Assembly (NCBI GenBank): GCA_963693305.1
Contig: OY855907.1
Location: 36,713,356-36,777,355, forward strand
Reading direction: 5' to 3'
Source of the DNA: Meandrina meandrites
Taxonomy: Eukaryota; Cnidaria; Anthozoa; Scleractinia; Meandrinidae
DNA length: 64,000 bases
Each line of letters begins with the position of its first letter. Position 1 is the first letter of the stretch. The translations under genes and the position numbers were made by a program. The notes beneath the pieces were generated by a model. That model was not told the origin of the DNA. It searched no databases and saw only the letters and a program-made list of their open reading frames with translations. This document shows positions 30,753 through 44,700 of the stretch, one piece after another.

Positions 30753-31824
30753 GTAAGTGATTACAAAGTTAATACTTTAGCGCTTTAACTGGCAGTTGAT
30801 GAATCAGAATTGGGTTGTTTTTACCAGAGGAGCTGGATAATACTATATAATAGAATTCAAAACTGAAATCCTCATGCCACAAGAAGTTTCTCTGTGTTTC
30901 GAGAAGAAGCGAAAATCGAAAAAATCTGCTTTGGCGCAGGTTAAATTAACATCACATTTTGTTCATAAGCTTTCTTTCTTGCTAAAACCTTGCTTGAGAA
31001 TGGATCTACACGCTATGAAACCAAGAATTTAAGTGAACTCACTTTTTAATTATTTATAGTACCATATGATTAAAAGTTTGATAGTTTGAATACGATCGCG
31101 ATCGACTAGTCGAGGGCATTGTGACAGACAGTGAGGTGTGAAATACAAGAAAGCGTCAAGAAAAGGCCTGAGATGTTCACGAAAAATCCCTTGTTACTTG
31201 CCCTTAAATATGGCCCCCAATAAATCACATCATTATCCATGATTGAGCTTACAAGGGACATATTAATCGATATAAAATCGATGATAATCAAGTGATTTTT
31301 TGGAGATTTCTCAGGCATGTATTAAAACCCGAAACAACAACATGAAGCAAGCGAAACTATCGAAATGAAACAGCCGATCAGAAACAACCGAAACAAGCAA
31401 AACAAAAAAAATCAGTAGCTCGTTCATTGAGAGCTAACTGTAAACAGGCTAATCCGAGCACATTTAGGCTAACCTGCCGGTGCTATTCAGGGTGACGTGA
31501 GTGCAAGGTACACTCTGGTTGACTAGAATAGCGCTCTGGTTAGCCTGAATAGCACTCTGGCTTTCCTGAATATCGCTTATATGTTTAGCTCTCAATAATG
31601 GTAATGGTTTTGCTTGTTTTGGTGTTTTCATTTATGTAGGTTAAGGGAGGCACTGTAAGAGTAAAGCGTCTTACTCAAGAGTAATGACATAACGACTATC
31701 ACCAATGCAACACTCTAACCTGGATGACTTGATCCAGTAACTGTTTGTTTCACCAACAGCCAGTTTGCCAATGTCTCATTCAATAATGTAAAATCCTGGT
31801 AATAATTTTCCCCCTCCCCCACCC

Positions 31825-32125
31825 CAGCTAATAAGCCCCCCAGTTATAGGCCCATCAAACTGGAAACAAAAAAACACATCCGGTTATAAGCCCCACTGCT
31901 TATATCAGCCCCCCTCTGCTGGCTGACAGTAACTGAACAGGGCTTAATGTTGCTATATTTTGACTTTTTAACTTAAAAATGTATTTCGATCAACACTACT
32001 GTAGCTCGTTTCGAAACATTTTCCTATTTCCACTTATAAGCCCCTCCACTTATAAGCCCACCCAAAACCTCTTACGAAGTTGTCTAAGCGCAGGGCTTAC
32101 AACCGGAATTTTATGGTATTAATAT
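31825..32125. repeat. Repeat rich in CTTATAAGCCCC motifs
   Basis: Copies of TTATAAGCCCC(C/A) recur at about 31845, 31882, 32033 and 32048. The stretch is bracketed by AAAATCCTGGTAAT and GGAATTTTATGGTAT. It looks like a degenerate dispersed MITE in KDM1B intron 1. Confidence 0.45.
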
Positions 32126-32551
32126 CAATTACAGTATCAATAAATATTACTACACTATGGAGTGACAACACTCACTAGATCACATCATATCTTGCGATGA
32201 GTGACTACATTGGCCAACTGCCCATTAGCAAACTACTCGATCACTGATGAAACAACCACAATTCCTTGATCCTGAGCTCAACCGTAGTAACCACTACTCA
32301 CATCTCCGGTTTAACCAAGTGCATGTACAAAATAATTTTTCCACATGTCAAGTTTGACATTCAAGTGAAACGTTTCTTTTTTCTTTACAGAATGTACTCA
32401 TCACAGTAGATGATATTTACAACTGCCATACAAAATTGTATGGAGGCCACCTGGTTGTCTTGGCTTCCAGGATCAGTGGAGAGTTAAACCATTTTTACAT
32501 GTAGTTACAAAGAATGGTTATTGTATAATAGCATCAGCTTGTTATTGTATA

Positions 32552-35500
32552 ATGGAGGGTAAAACTGCATGGCGATCACCAAGAGCCACAAAAAGGAAAC
32601 AGTTTTTTGACAACGGCAATCTGTCTCATGAGAAAGGAAAACAGTTCAGGGCATGCGAGAAAGCTGGCTGTCCTGCAACAAAGCCAACTTGTTGCGCAAG
32701 ATTTGATGAAACGTGAGTTGTGTGTTGTTAACTTTATCAACAAATCCTTAAGACCGGTAAAAAGCTATTATTACAAAGTTGTACTTGACATGCTGTTAGA
32801 ACTTATGCAGTTTGAAAACTTGTTTTTTGCCAAATGAATGTGTATATTATTCTCAGATATAAGGCTTTGCGAGAAACCTTGTTTGCTCGATTAGATGCCC
32901 CAAGCGTTTATTTCAAACTTGGCCTGGAGGACCCGGTGTTTATTCAACTGCTGCAGTTTATTTGAGCCCGTGTTTCATAAAGCAACAAATTTATTTTATT
33001 CATTATTTTTGAACAGAAAATGTATTCTGCTTACATATACCTGCAGCTTATTATACCTTAAATAATTACCTGAGGGGCCTATTTTCAACTCCATCTTGGA
33101 GACCCCGTGTGTTTGGTACCCGGCATTAAATCGAGAAAATACTGTAATTCTATTTCAGGGTTTTATTATTTTGACTGACACAATGTATGTGAAACACTCA
33201 AGACAGTACCTCATTACATGCAGTACATATCAAAGTTTGTAAAAACTACATGTACTTCTGCAATCACTGTTTTTTTAACTCTCTTCTAGTTGTGCTGGGA
33301 ATGGTTACACTTCAAGATGGTATCACATGTCTGATGGAGAACATTTCTGTAATGCTTGTTTTGATTACATGTATCGAAGGTAAGGTATTAGGTAAATTTT
33401 ACTGGCATGTACTAAAACCTGAAACAACAAAACAAAACCACCAAAACAAAAGAACCGAAATGAGTGAAACCACCAAAATGAAACAGCCAAAATAACTGAA
33501 GCGTCTGAAGCAAAACAAAACCAAGTCACTGAAACAAGCAAAGCCATAACCACTTTTGAGGTCTTGCTGTAAACAGGCTACATAAAATTTAATTGAACAA
33601 TTTTTTTGTCCTAAAGCTGTAAGGATGGCTATGAAACTTACACAATGTGGAAATATGAGTGGAGCACTAACGGTCAAAGGGAAGCAAGTATTAAGGTGTA
33701 CGTTTCAGAAATGATCATGCCGTTTTGGGTCCAGTGCGTATCATGTTCAAAGTGGAGAGAATTTCCAGAAAAGGAGCTCACTACAACTGCTATCAAATCC
33801 TGGAAATGCACCTCACCAGCACCTGTGGTAACAAGTGAAACTAAGGTAACATACCGTATTTTCTCATTGAAATGTCCCCAGCATTAACATTTATTTCAAA
33901 ATTGGCCTTTTAGACCCGGTGTTTATTTGAAGCTGGTGTTAAATTGGGAATCGGGGCCTTGCGTTTATTTACGAAGTGCAATTTCCTGTCATTTTTTCAG
34001 ATTGATTTATTATCACCCAGTGTTCTCCCTAGTTTTCAGCACAGCAGGTAAAAGAACTTTTCAAACCGGTAAAGAACTACTGGTGAATCTCAGCTGTTTT
34101 CTAGTGTTGCCCTATGCTGGTCAAATATTATTTTACAAGAACTTTTTCTGGCTATACTGTCGTCTTTTTATACATCCTAAGAAAAAATCGTATAAAATTC
34201 TCTTCCAGTGTTTAAAGGAGATATACTTGCTGTCACTTACATGACGTAGTACTTGAAAAATCGGCGATCTCGTTTCGTCTTAGCATAGGAGACCCAAGCG
34301 TAAAATGTAGGGACTGGAACTGAAAATTGAACCTCATCAAAAGTATAGGTATTTTCTTGAATAAAGTTTATTAAACACTGCCTGGTGTCATTTTTTGTCA
34401 TTCTACCGAGTTTCAGCGAGATTTGAGCGATTTTAGGTTTTTTAGCCCTACAGCGTTATAATAAGTCTCTTATTATAACGCTGTAGGGCTAAAAAACCTA
34501 AAATCGCTCAAATCTCGCTGAAACTTGGTAGAATGACAAAAAATGACACCAGGCAGTGTTTAATAAACTTTATTCAAGAAAATACCTATACTTTTGATGA
34601 GGTTCAATTTTCAGTTCCAGTCCCTACATTTTACGCTTGGGTCTCCTATGGTCTTAGCTATATGATTCGCTACAGCTACTTTTCTCTTCGCTTCGAATAC
34701 TCAGCACTTACAATGGCATTGCTGAAGGGTCGTATTCTCAAGGCTTCTTTTAACCTGCTGTCTGGGTTTCGTTTTAAACACTTACGAACTTAATGAAAAG
34801 AAGTTTACAACAAAAGCTGACTTTCCCTTCACCACACGTGAGCTACGTTAAACTTTGCAATCAACTACACCTAAGCTTATTTTCTCCGTAATATTTCTCA
34901 CTTAAAATAAATTCTTTTTACTTATTTGCCTTGTGAATTCTTTCATTGTCAATGGACAGAAAGGACAAAATAAAAGGAGAGCAGCTAGTGCTGCCGATTC
35001 ATTGTGAAGAAAGTCCGCCAAAACGTGCTCTTTTATCGAAAGATAACGGCAATCAAAGATTTGTAAGGTGAAGGGAAATAAAGAAAATTGAATTAGAATC
35101 CTGGCACAAAGTTGTAAATGAATATTGCATTTTTGCTGTTTATTTTCTACCTATTCTATCAGTTATTTTTTATCACAACTGCATTGGTGCAACAAGTGGC
35201 ATTACTTTGTTATTAACCTGTTGAATTTTCAAAATTTCTAAGCGGTTTAAGGCGGTAAAAAGTGGTGCTGCAAGCGGTAAATTTTACCGGTTACCGCCTG
35301 ATTTGGAGAACCCTGATCACCCTATCCTCCCAAACCATTGCTGAAACAAGTTTTCCTTCATACCACCCTGGCAAACTGTCCCTCGATGTCCCTGAGTCTT
35401 TGAGGATGATTGTTACCAAAAAATACAGCATTATATACAGCACATGAATTTTGCTGGAACAAAAACAGAAACAAACAAAATGGATCGAAATCTACCAATC

Positions 35501-35773
35501 ACAACCAACAGATGTAAATTTTTGACCCGGCTTAAGGGAACTTCTGTTTCCTGAGAGCTCTGTCACGTTGTTGATGATTGACGGCAGCGAAAAACGTAAA
35601 TGGTTGGTTGAGGTTTAAATTTCAGAGTTCACGTGGTTTCGAAAACAATAAGCCCCATTATGCTATCATCAGCAATATTGAGTAGCTTGTTAATCAGTGG
35701 TGCTTTATGTTGCGCGTTTTATGAACAGGGAAAAAAGAAAGCAGTTACTCCATGCAGTATTCACGAAGATGAG
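32552..35773 (+). CDS. KDM1B: KDM1B exons 1-4: zinc finger and CW domain
   Basis: Exons 1-2 give [13 protein letters not shown] (C35, C40, C47/48), then C55, H66, H72, C74 and C77 in [18 protein letters not shown]. This is the N-terminal C4H2C2 finger typical of LSD2. Exon 3 gives [15 protein letters not shown] and SWKC (W121, C124, C127, C148), and exon 4 supplies C169, completing the CW finger. Exon 4 is only 45 bases long but keeps phase. The start ATG at 32552 opens directly into the basic tail before the finger. Confidence 0.9.
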
Positions 35774-38700
35774 GTATGTACATTGAGCCATTTATAAGTT
35801 ACATTACAAATTTAATAAGTAATCTATTTATTAGTTTAACTATTAATTAAAATAAATGTTTTTATTTTTGTCTTTTAATTTCCCTTCCTGTTTTTTTTTT
35901 TTTAAAGTGCTTAAAGGGCTTTGTGACAGATTTTAACAGATTTTTGAACAGCCAAAATATATATTTGTGTCGTAGGAAACCTAAAAATAATGGTCCATTT
36001 TTATTAACCATTGCTATATTAGAGCACTGAAACTGTTTCAAACATCCTTGGCTGTGGATGGCCACTAATTTCTGAATATTCTAGACCAAAAATCCAAAAT
36101 TCTCAAAATCCCCGTGTCAAAGCATCTTTAAATGTACCTTATAAACATTGTTAGTAAATAATTGTTAGTAAATTATAATTATTTTTCATTTTTTATCATT
36201 TCCCATATACTGTATGTGTATTGCCCTTTGTCTTTTCTGTCAGAGAGTATCTGCAGTGAATAATGCCGAGTGGCTTGACAGCTTGACAGAGCCCCCCCTG
36301 CTTCAGTCCAGTCCAGCAGCGCAGTTCTTAGCATCTTATTTTCCTGATGGTGTTGGCTTGAGTCCTACGTTAAATAACTGGAAAAACAAGGGGGAAGATT
36401 CTACAGGTGCTAGATATATGATTTACTTAATTCTACAATCATGGCTTTTAATAAGATATTAAAAGGTGGTTGCCTTTGTGCGGCACTTGCCAAGAGCAAT
36501 ATAAGAAGCTGAAAATATCTTCCCTTTATTTTTGCTGGCATTGACAACAGTGTACCCACCAGGGCTCTGAGGGTGCTTGGTCATCCTGGTCTTAAAGGCC
36601 AAGTATTATGGGCAACATTTGTGGCACAACATTGTTGCAAAATGTGCAAGCTGGGGTAGTTATTACCTGTATTACCAGGCATGTGCATGTCCAACTTGTC
36701 ACTTGTTCTACTTTTTGCAATATAGTTTGCAGCATTCAACTCTGAAATTTGTTGCATGACAAGTTGGGCAAGTGGAAGTAGTATGGGCAACAACACATTT
36801 CAACTTGCAATGCAACAATGTTGCACCACAAGCTCAACGAATGTGTTGCTTGTATTACTTGGCCTTCAGGGGATTCTTGTTCTTAGGAAGTTTTACCCTA
36901 GAATTAAATCTCAAAGATCAACGTTCAAATTCTCCTCACTTGTTCCATGCATTCTTATGACACTAGTTGGGAGATAATTCCATTTGAGCAAGAATGGTAT
37001 GTGTACATTTACCATAGGGTGTTTAGTTAAGACTTAAGGTTTTTGTTCACTGTGTTCGTTGTAGGATATGTTCAACTGTTTTATCACCCAGACAATACTC
37101 AGACGGCTTTCACCTTCCGCCCGGACATCATGGAACCAGAAGAAAAAGAAACATTCCCTGAATTTGTCAGGTTTACACTGATCAAATTTATTATTTAATT
37201 CTAACAGTTACAATTATTTATTTAATATACAGTTAATTTGGAACCATTAGAGGAAAGAAAAATATTTCAAAATAGCACGAGTTCAAAATAGCTGATAGTA
37301 AAAGACTGAAGGGCAACCTTAGAGAAATGAGTTTTAGCTCGAAATAATGGGGAATAATGTTTTGAAGTAGGCTTCGACAACTGTAAGAGTAGGTAGCTGT
37401 GACTAGTTAGTTTGTTTGTTGTGAGAGGATTTGACCAGAGTAACGAACAACATATAATCAACTAGCTGGCTAAACTCCAGCAGTCGCCAACTTGTTTAAT
37501 TTGAAAACAGGCAGGTACAAAACTTGGACCGTATCAACCCGGACCGGATCGGACCGGATCAACTCGGACCAGTCCAGGTCGGATCAGGTCGGATCAACTC
37601 GGATCGACTCGGATCGACAACTACATGAATTTTTTTTTACCCGAATTGTAGGTTTGACTTCTCTCTGAAATAGGCCATATACAGTAAAGCTTTGCAGCGT
37701 TTGGAACTTTGTAACTCGACAAAACAGGATGCATTTCGTGATAGCGCCACGCCGAAGATACGCCAAGTTTTTTGATAGGTCTACGCCAAGGCCCTTTATC
37801 ATACATATCTAAAATAAGTCATCTGTACGCCAGTTAAAAGGTGCCGACTACGATTGTACGCCGTTAAAACGCGCCCAATACGATCGTACGCCAGTACGCC
37901 GCCAACTTTCGAAATCCACGCCGAAGATCTTTGGCGTAACCTATGTAACCGAAGTTCTCACCCGTCATTTTGTTTACTAGTGCCAGTTCCTTTCGAAACT
38001 AGTGCCAGTTTGTTTTGTTCCCTGCTGCGGGCGAGGAAGATAAAATCCTCGATAACAATTCCCAAACGAAAAATAGAGTCTGTCATTCAGAATGTTTTTT
38101 GTTTGTTTGTTTTTACAGTAGGCGATGTTACACGTTTATGGAACTCCTGGTTGCGAAAATAGTATGAAATTTATCTTCGAGTGTTCGCGCTCACTATTTT
38201 CACATTTCCGTGCAACCCACAGACAGCCCAAGCTCTCTATCAGATTACCTTCGGACGTGACTCTTGCTTATAAGCGGTGTTGTGTTACAGAGATTCGATT
38301 TGTAAGGGTTTGTATGGGAACGCAACGTTTTTACTTTAAAAGTAAAAAAATCGTATATTTTGTGAATAAAATTGACTTACCCTGATTTTGTGTTTCATTC
38401 TTTGTTGTTTGCCAGCTTCTCAGGTCGTTCTAACGAGATTTCGGCGAGTTATCTTAATAACGATAATAGAGAGCTTCAGCGTATCTGGCAAATAGAAATG
38501 AGCCAAAATAAACCATATTAGCGAAATAAACGTGTGGGGAATTATAGAGCTTGAGGTGTCACACTTTACAAACAGGAAACTGTGCAGTCCTAAGTATAAA
38601 CCTCTAGACATTTGCTTGACCTGGCACGAGTAAAACAAAATGGCGGGTGAAGACGGTAAACGATCAAAAATCAAAATGGTGCGTAAATGGCTCATTTCTG

Positions 38701-41700
38701 AGAGGAATTAAACCTACAATTAGATAAAAATTTAATATATTTCTCAATTTATTTATTTTTTGTCGATCCGAGTCGATCCAAGTTGATCCGAACTGATCCG
38801 ACCCGGACTGGTCCGAGTTGATCCGGTCCGATCCGGTCCGAGTTTTGTACCTGCCTATTTGAAAACCCTAAATCAAATTCAAATTAGCAGGGTCTAATCC
38901 ATACTGTTCTCTGCTGTAATTGATAAAAACATAACAAGTTCACAAGCTTGCAGATTGATCGAGGTGTCATGTACAAGTGTCCTTAGATCAGCAAGAGTCA
39001 CCAGTTCTTCCATCAGTTGTTTCAGCATCATTATTTTTGTACTGTCAGTGACACTCTAATTTTTACATGGATTGAGTGATCACATGATTTTTTACATGAA
39101 GTGATCACAAGTAATAATGACTGTACAAAGTCATGTACTTGTTTTGTTGTGTGTCTCTTTTTGTAGGCAGCCAATGTTTTATCTTGCGCTGAGAAATCTT
39201 ATTTTGTCACTGTGGATGCTGAACCACAAGGTAAATATTATTAAGTACTTGTTTTACAAAATTTATTTCAACTGAAAGATGTGATTCGCATTGATTAGTT
39301 TCATACAATTCAGTCTGTGACAAGGGACAATAAAGGTCTAAAAAAGTATTGGTCAGTCGGAATTATGCCTTTTTGTAATTGCTGTTCCAATATTCCTTAG
39401 TATTTGACCAGGAAAAGTTTCTACAGCCCTCTTTCAGTGATGTATTCTTTAATGTCTTATTAACCAAACTTGCTTGGACCACACTGGGGGGAATGTCTGC
39501 AGTCCTACATGGAGGATTTTTCATCATACAATCTGTACTGTCAAGAACAAAATGTCGTGCTCAACTAACCATTAGGCAAGTACCGTATCTCGCACAATAC
39601 CAAACCCTACCTTTAATAGATAAAGTCTGTATACGAGCCCATCAGGCTGGAGCTTATCCCGGTTTCCGTAGCATGAAGCAACTAGGAGTATTTCTACTCC
39701 CCCCTGGATAAGATGCTAGTCCATCGCAGGGTTACCCCCAGCAGTAAATTCACTGGTACCCATTTATACACCTGGGTGGAGAGAGGCACTATGAGAGTAA
39801 AGTGTCCTGCCCAAGAACACAACACAGTGCCCCGGCCAGGGCTCGAACCCGGACCGCCCGATCCGGAGTCCAGCGCGCTAACCATTAGGCCACTGCGCCT
39901 CTCTAAATAATAGGCAGTATTAAATAAGCCTAAATGAACTCAGTAAGATTCACTCATTGTAGAATTCCCCAATCCTCTTTTGTTTCATTTGATATCACAG
40001 GAATTTTTAACTCAAGAGACGTGTGCTCATCACATTATTATCAGAGGTATGGTAAGGGTGTTGATGGTAAAAGAAGTCAGGCGAGTCCTGTTTTTCCTGA
40101 CGAAAAAAGGCTTTGTGAACCATGGCATTTTAGCTGATGTGCCTAGAAGTCTTGTTGTCCCAAAAGCTGAGAAGGTAAGTCTGATCCATCAAGCACAGTC
40201 CCAAAAAAAATTGATTACCGCAAGTTGATATTAAGTTTCATTTATAGCTTTTAAATATGTCACTGAATATGAACCCCAAAGTAGTGACCTGGCATCAAGG
40301 TGCTGCTTTTCACCCATTCCTTGCCGAATTGTTAAAAAAAGACAATATATGGCCTTGGTCCCAGTTTAAACAAACAGAATTGGCAACTAAAGACAAAGCA
40401 AAGCAATCTAACTACAATGGCAAGGCAACGAAACCCAAACATCAGCTAGACAAAGCTGCAGGCTTAAACAGTTTAAACAATATAATTATTTTTTATTCTT
40501 GCCTTGCCAAAAAAATAAAATTACTCTTGCCAATATTTTTTTTCCACCCTTGCAAAGTCATTATTTTTTACAAGTGTAAATGAGGTTATGTTGTCATTAT
40601 TTCCTTGCAGCTGTCTGTCATTGTGGTAGGTGCCGGAGCTGCTGGTCTGGCTGCGGCAAGACATCTCAACACCTTTGGTGTGAAGGTGCGGTAATTGTTT
40701 AATTAGCCCTGATCAATATCAACATGCAAATTCTTGTATAATTAAGTTGTCTCCATACAGTTTGTAGAATACTACAAGCTGACTCATACTGGTAATAAAA
40801 AATGAATTTGCTTTTCGATGTCAGTCATGGAACCATCCCCCCCCCCCTCCCCCCTCTCAGTGTGACGGACCATGTGCCTGTCTTTCCTTCTGCGTGTGTA
40901 CTCATGGCTGTTTTGCCAGGATTTGCCAGCCATGTGAGCAGTCTCCATCTAGGAGCTGGCTGCCAATAATTATTAAGTGGAAGCTCCTGAATGCCTCAGG
41001 CAGCAAACCACCATTTTAGCGATGTAGATGTTAATTGACAAAATAAGACCCCTCTTCCCCCTTGATAGGGCTTTTATCACGGGTTTATAATCAAGACTGG
41101 CAAAATGTGTCTGTAAAAATGTAGATTTTTTTCTTTGTGCAGGTGACTGTAGTGGAGAGTAGAGACAGGATTGGGGGACGAGTCTGGGATGACAAGAATT
41201 CTTTAGGATGTTGTGTTGGCAGAGGAGCTCAGATACTTAACGGCTGCATAAATAATCCAATATCTGTGTTGTGTGAACAGGTTAGAGGAAAAATTAAATT
41301 TGAATAATAATAATAATAATGATAATGATGATAATAATAATGAGATGTAATATTTATAATAAATTCAATAATTCAACTTATGATAGTACCTTCTGTATAA
41401 TATGCCCAATGGTGTTAATATTTAATATTAAATTATTATTGAATTAATTTTCATGATTATTCCAATTAAATACATGTAAACACTATAACTAAATTAAAAA
41501 CTTTTACTCTGAAGATGAAGGTGGACAGAGGCCACCGAAAATTTAGTGTTAAAAACCTAGATCGGATGAATCATTCTATTGAAAATAAAAACTATATTTA
41601 ATTTATTAATAATAAGTCCAGAGATATCCTTGCTAGTATTTCTTCTTGAAATACAACCTGAACTGTTCAAGCTTTAATAAACCAGCTGCAAATGAGATAA

Positions 41701-44700
41701 AGAAAGTTTAACTAAAAAACATGATACAATCATGTGTCTGTTATAAGCAAAAGTTTTGCAAGAAACAGTCGAAATAAAATTTGGATCAAAGAACTGTCTC
41801 AGTCAACTGGATTTCAGACATTTGGTCCTCTGCAGCGGCCTGATACATAACCTTTTTCATTCCAGGCTGGTCTTAACATGCACCACATTAGCAGCAAATG
41901 TGACCTCCTCACTGAAGATGGCAAGTGTGTTGACAGTAGCATGGACAGAAAAGTTGAATTCCACTTCAATGCTCTTCTAGATGCCATTGCCGATCAGAAG
42001 AAAGACATACCAGAGGACCAGTCTTTAGAAGGTAATTAAACCCCCAAGAAAATGGATCCCTATATTACAAAATAATCCCTGGAAAAAAAATGTTATTTTT
42101 CATTGTCATATTTGTTATCTATCATGTATACATAACACAACAATCTTATGATACCCTGCAATATAGTTATGTAGGTGTCCAAGATTTGTTCAAAGTCTTG
42201 CAAAATGCTGCATAACCACAGTATTTTTAGCCATAAAATTTATCCTGCTCAATCTTGCAGAATATCATGTAATGTAAGCCAAGGATCAGGCAATATTCTG
42301 TGCTATTTTGCAGAAAGCATGTTATTGTTAAATAAACATTCTTCAGCCTGGTCAAAGTTACAGTTTTATACTAGGTAGAATGCAACTCTGAAAATTAATA
42401 ATGAACCCAGTACAAAATTCCTATAACAACAAACAAAATTCAAAAGCATGATATGTATAACAATGAAATAAAAATAATGTCATTAAATTTTATCTGATGG
42501 GTGCCGCTTGCTTTAACCAAATTTGTTTACCTTACTAATTTCATCTGAACAGATAAGGTTTGGGAGATGCACAATCTTTTCTTGGAAGAAACGCAGCTGT
42601 CATTCACTGAAGTAAGAACTATTATTATTATTCTTTCAGAAAGAAATTTTTTGTGAATAATTTGTACATACATCTACTCAGTGAGTGCAGGGTAGCTCGC
42701 AGATGATCTACAGTTGCAAAGCGTCACTGACCCACACCAGCCATTAGCCAGTAACTAATATGTGGTTGTGGGGGTTGTCTATTGAACTACTGTGTAACCA
42801 ACAAAAATTATTTTGCACCAGAAAACTCTGCCAGGAGGTCCAAACCCTTGCCCCTTTTATATACCATTTCTGACCAAAACAGTAACGTAACCCTTGCATG
42901 CACCTTCCATGGAGAATGGTTCCGTCCACTCTTGCGTATCTACGGTAAATGCAGTGCATACCTCACAGGTGTATCCCCTTGGAATGAATAGGTAAAGTCT
43001 GCATATGAGCCTAGTGGCCCACCAGGCTGGAGCTTATCCCGGTTTCCGTAGCATGAAGCGACTAGGAGTATTGCTACTCCCCCCTGGACGGGATGCTAGT
43101 CCATCGCAGGGTTACCCCCAGCAGTAAATTTGCCGGTACACCCATTTATACACCTGGGTGGAGAGAGGCACTATGAGAGTAAAGTATCTTGCCCAAGAAC
43201 ACAACGCAGTGCCCCGGCCAGGGCTCGAACCTGGACCACCCGATCCGGAGTCCAGCGCACTAACCATTAGGCCACCGCGCCTCCATCCTTAGAATGAATA
43301 GCCCCTGAAAATATTTTACGAAAATAATTAGCCCTTAAGTAGGTGCACCTACATCGTATGATTCAAACAATTTCCACTGTTTTCACGACTTTCAGTTGCT
43401 GATTAAAACTCTACTTAATAAATACCTAGTAAATGACAGTTTTTTCCAACTCTTTTCTATCCGTGAAATTCCTACCTTGTAGTTTAATTTACTCCAGCAA
43501 TCAAGATGTCCATTTGGGGGAGAGTCTCTCCATTATCAGATAATGTCCAGGATTGAACACTAATGAGATGCAAGCTCTTTATAATAAAAAACACAAAGTG
43601 TCCTCAGTCAGTGATAAATGCTCACCTATACACAGTCACATAATTCTGTCAAATATGGCAGAAGTAGTATGAAAATGGCCAATAATTATAACCCAGTCAT
43701 ATACAAAGTACTTGTTAAACAATACCTGTGTTCAATCCTCAACACAAGTGCCCATTAAAAGTAGTACACCCACCCCAACCACCCCGTCCCCTCCCCCAAC
43801 TGGTACTACTGCTCCTAACACTGCCAGAAAAAAAAATAGAATAATTACCGGTAAGATTTATTACGATTTTAAACATTTTAGTGAAAAGAAAGGACCCTAG
43901 TTTCTTTTAATTATTCTCTTAACCTGTCTGCTTGATAGTGTATGGACTCTGTAAGGAGAGATTTGCTGTTGATCACCTCTGGGTTTTATTTTTCAGCTTG
44001 AGGATAAACTGTTACAATTTCATCTTGGAAACCTTGAGTTCAGTTGTGCAGCCCCTCTCAGTAAAGTGTCGTCATTGTCATGGGACCAAAATGAAGCATT
44101 TCCTCAGTTTTCTGGGGACCACACCCTTCTCCAGCATGGATTTGGTGCCCTTCTCACCAACCTTGCTCAAACTCTGGACATAAAACTTCAGTTTGAAGTA
44201 GGGACATAATGGATAGCATTAATTTTTTTATTTAACAATAAATATCAGACTAGGAGCCTGAGTTTCCTATGAGTAAAAATCAAAATATTGAGCAGAAAAT
44301 CTAAAGGATGGCAGTCCAAAATTTTATGCACTTAATTTTAAGCCAAAACTCAAGGAAAATTGTCACTTTAAAGAGCAACATGCATGTCGTTTCTGTTGGT
44401 GAATAGAAAACAATGGGAGAACCAATCAGATTTGCAGATTTCCAATAGAACACCACCAAGTTTCTACTAATTTGGTATACAACTGATGTGTAAAAATGTA
44501 CTACCAATGATAATTTTATAATTATTCTATATCTTCAATTTAAAAATTGCTCAGTAATGATCAATCATTAATATTTAAAAACAGATGTACATATTCGTGT
44601 AATTTTCAAAGCCATTATATGTACATAGTGAGAGTTGCATAAATCACAAATGCAAATTTTACAAACCTAATTGCTGTGTATGAGAAAAAGCTATACACTT

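Noticed and set aside
33365..33677. Phe/Val/Leu-rich minus-strand frames
   Set aside because: These are the antisense of KDM1B exons 2-3 and an AAC/GAAAC-rich intron repeat.
37854..38162. 102-codon frame inside the Mutator-like element
   Set aside because: Considered as transposase or a captured exon, but no motif was recognised and it contains short tandem DNA repeats; not called as a gene.
39694..39885. 63-codon minus-strand open frame
   Set aside because: It is read entirely through a tRNA-derived SINE, and the same sequence recurs in the copy at 42992-43291. No coding meaning.
39830..39904. Possible tRNA gene on the minus strand
   Set aside because: A- and B-box-like motifs are present, but the acceptor and T arms do not close into a cloverleaf and the sequence continues into a SINE body. 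Treated as a SINE head.
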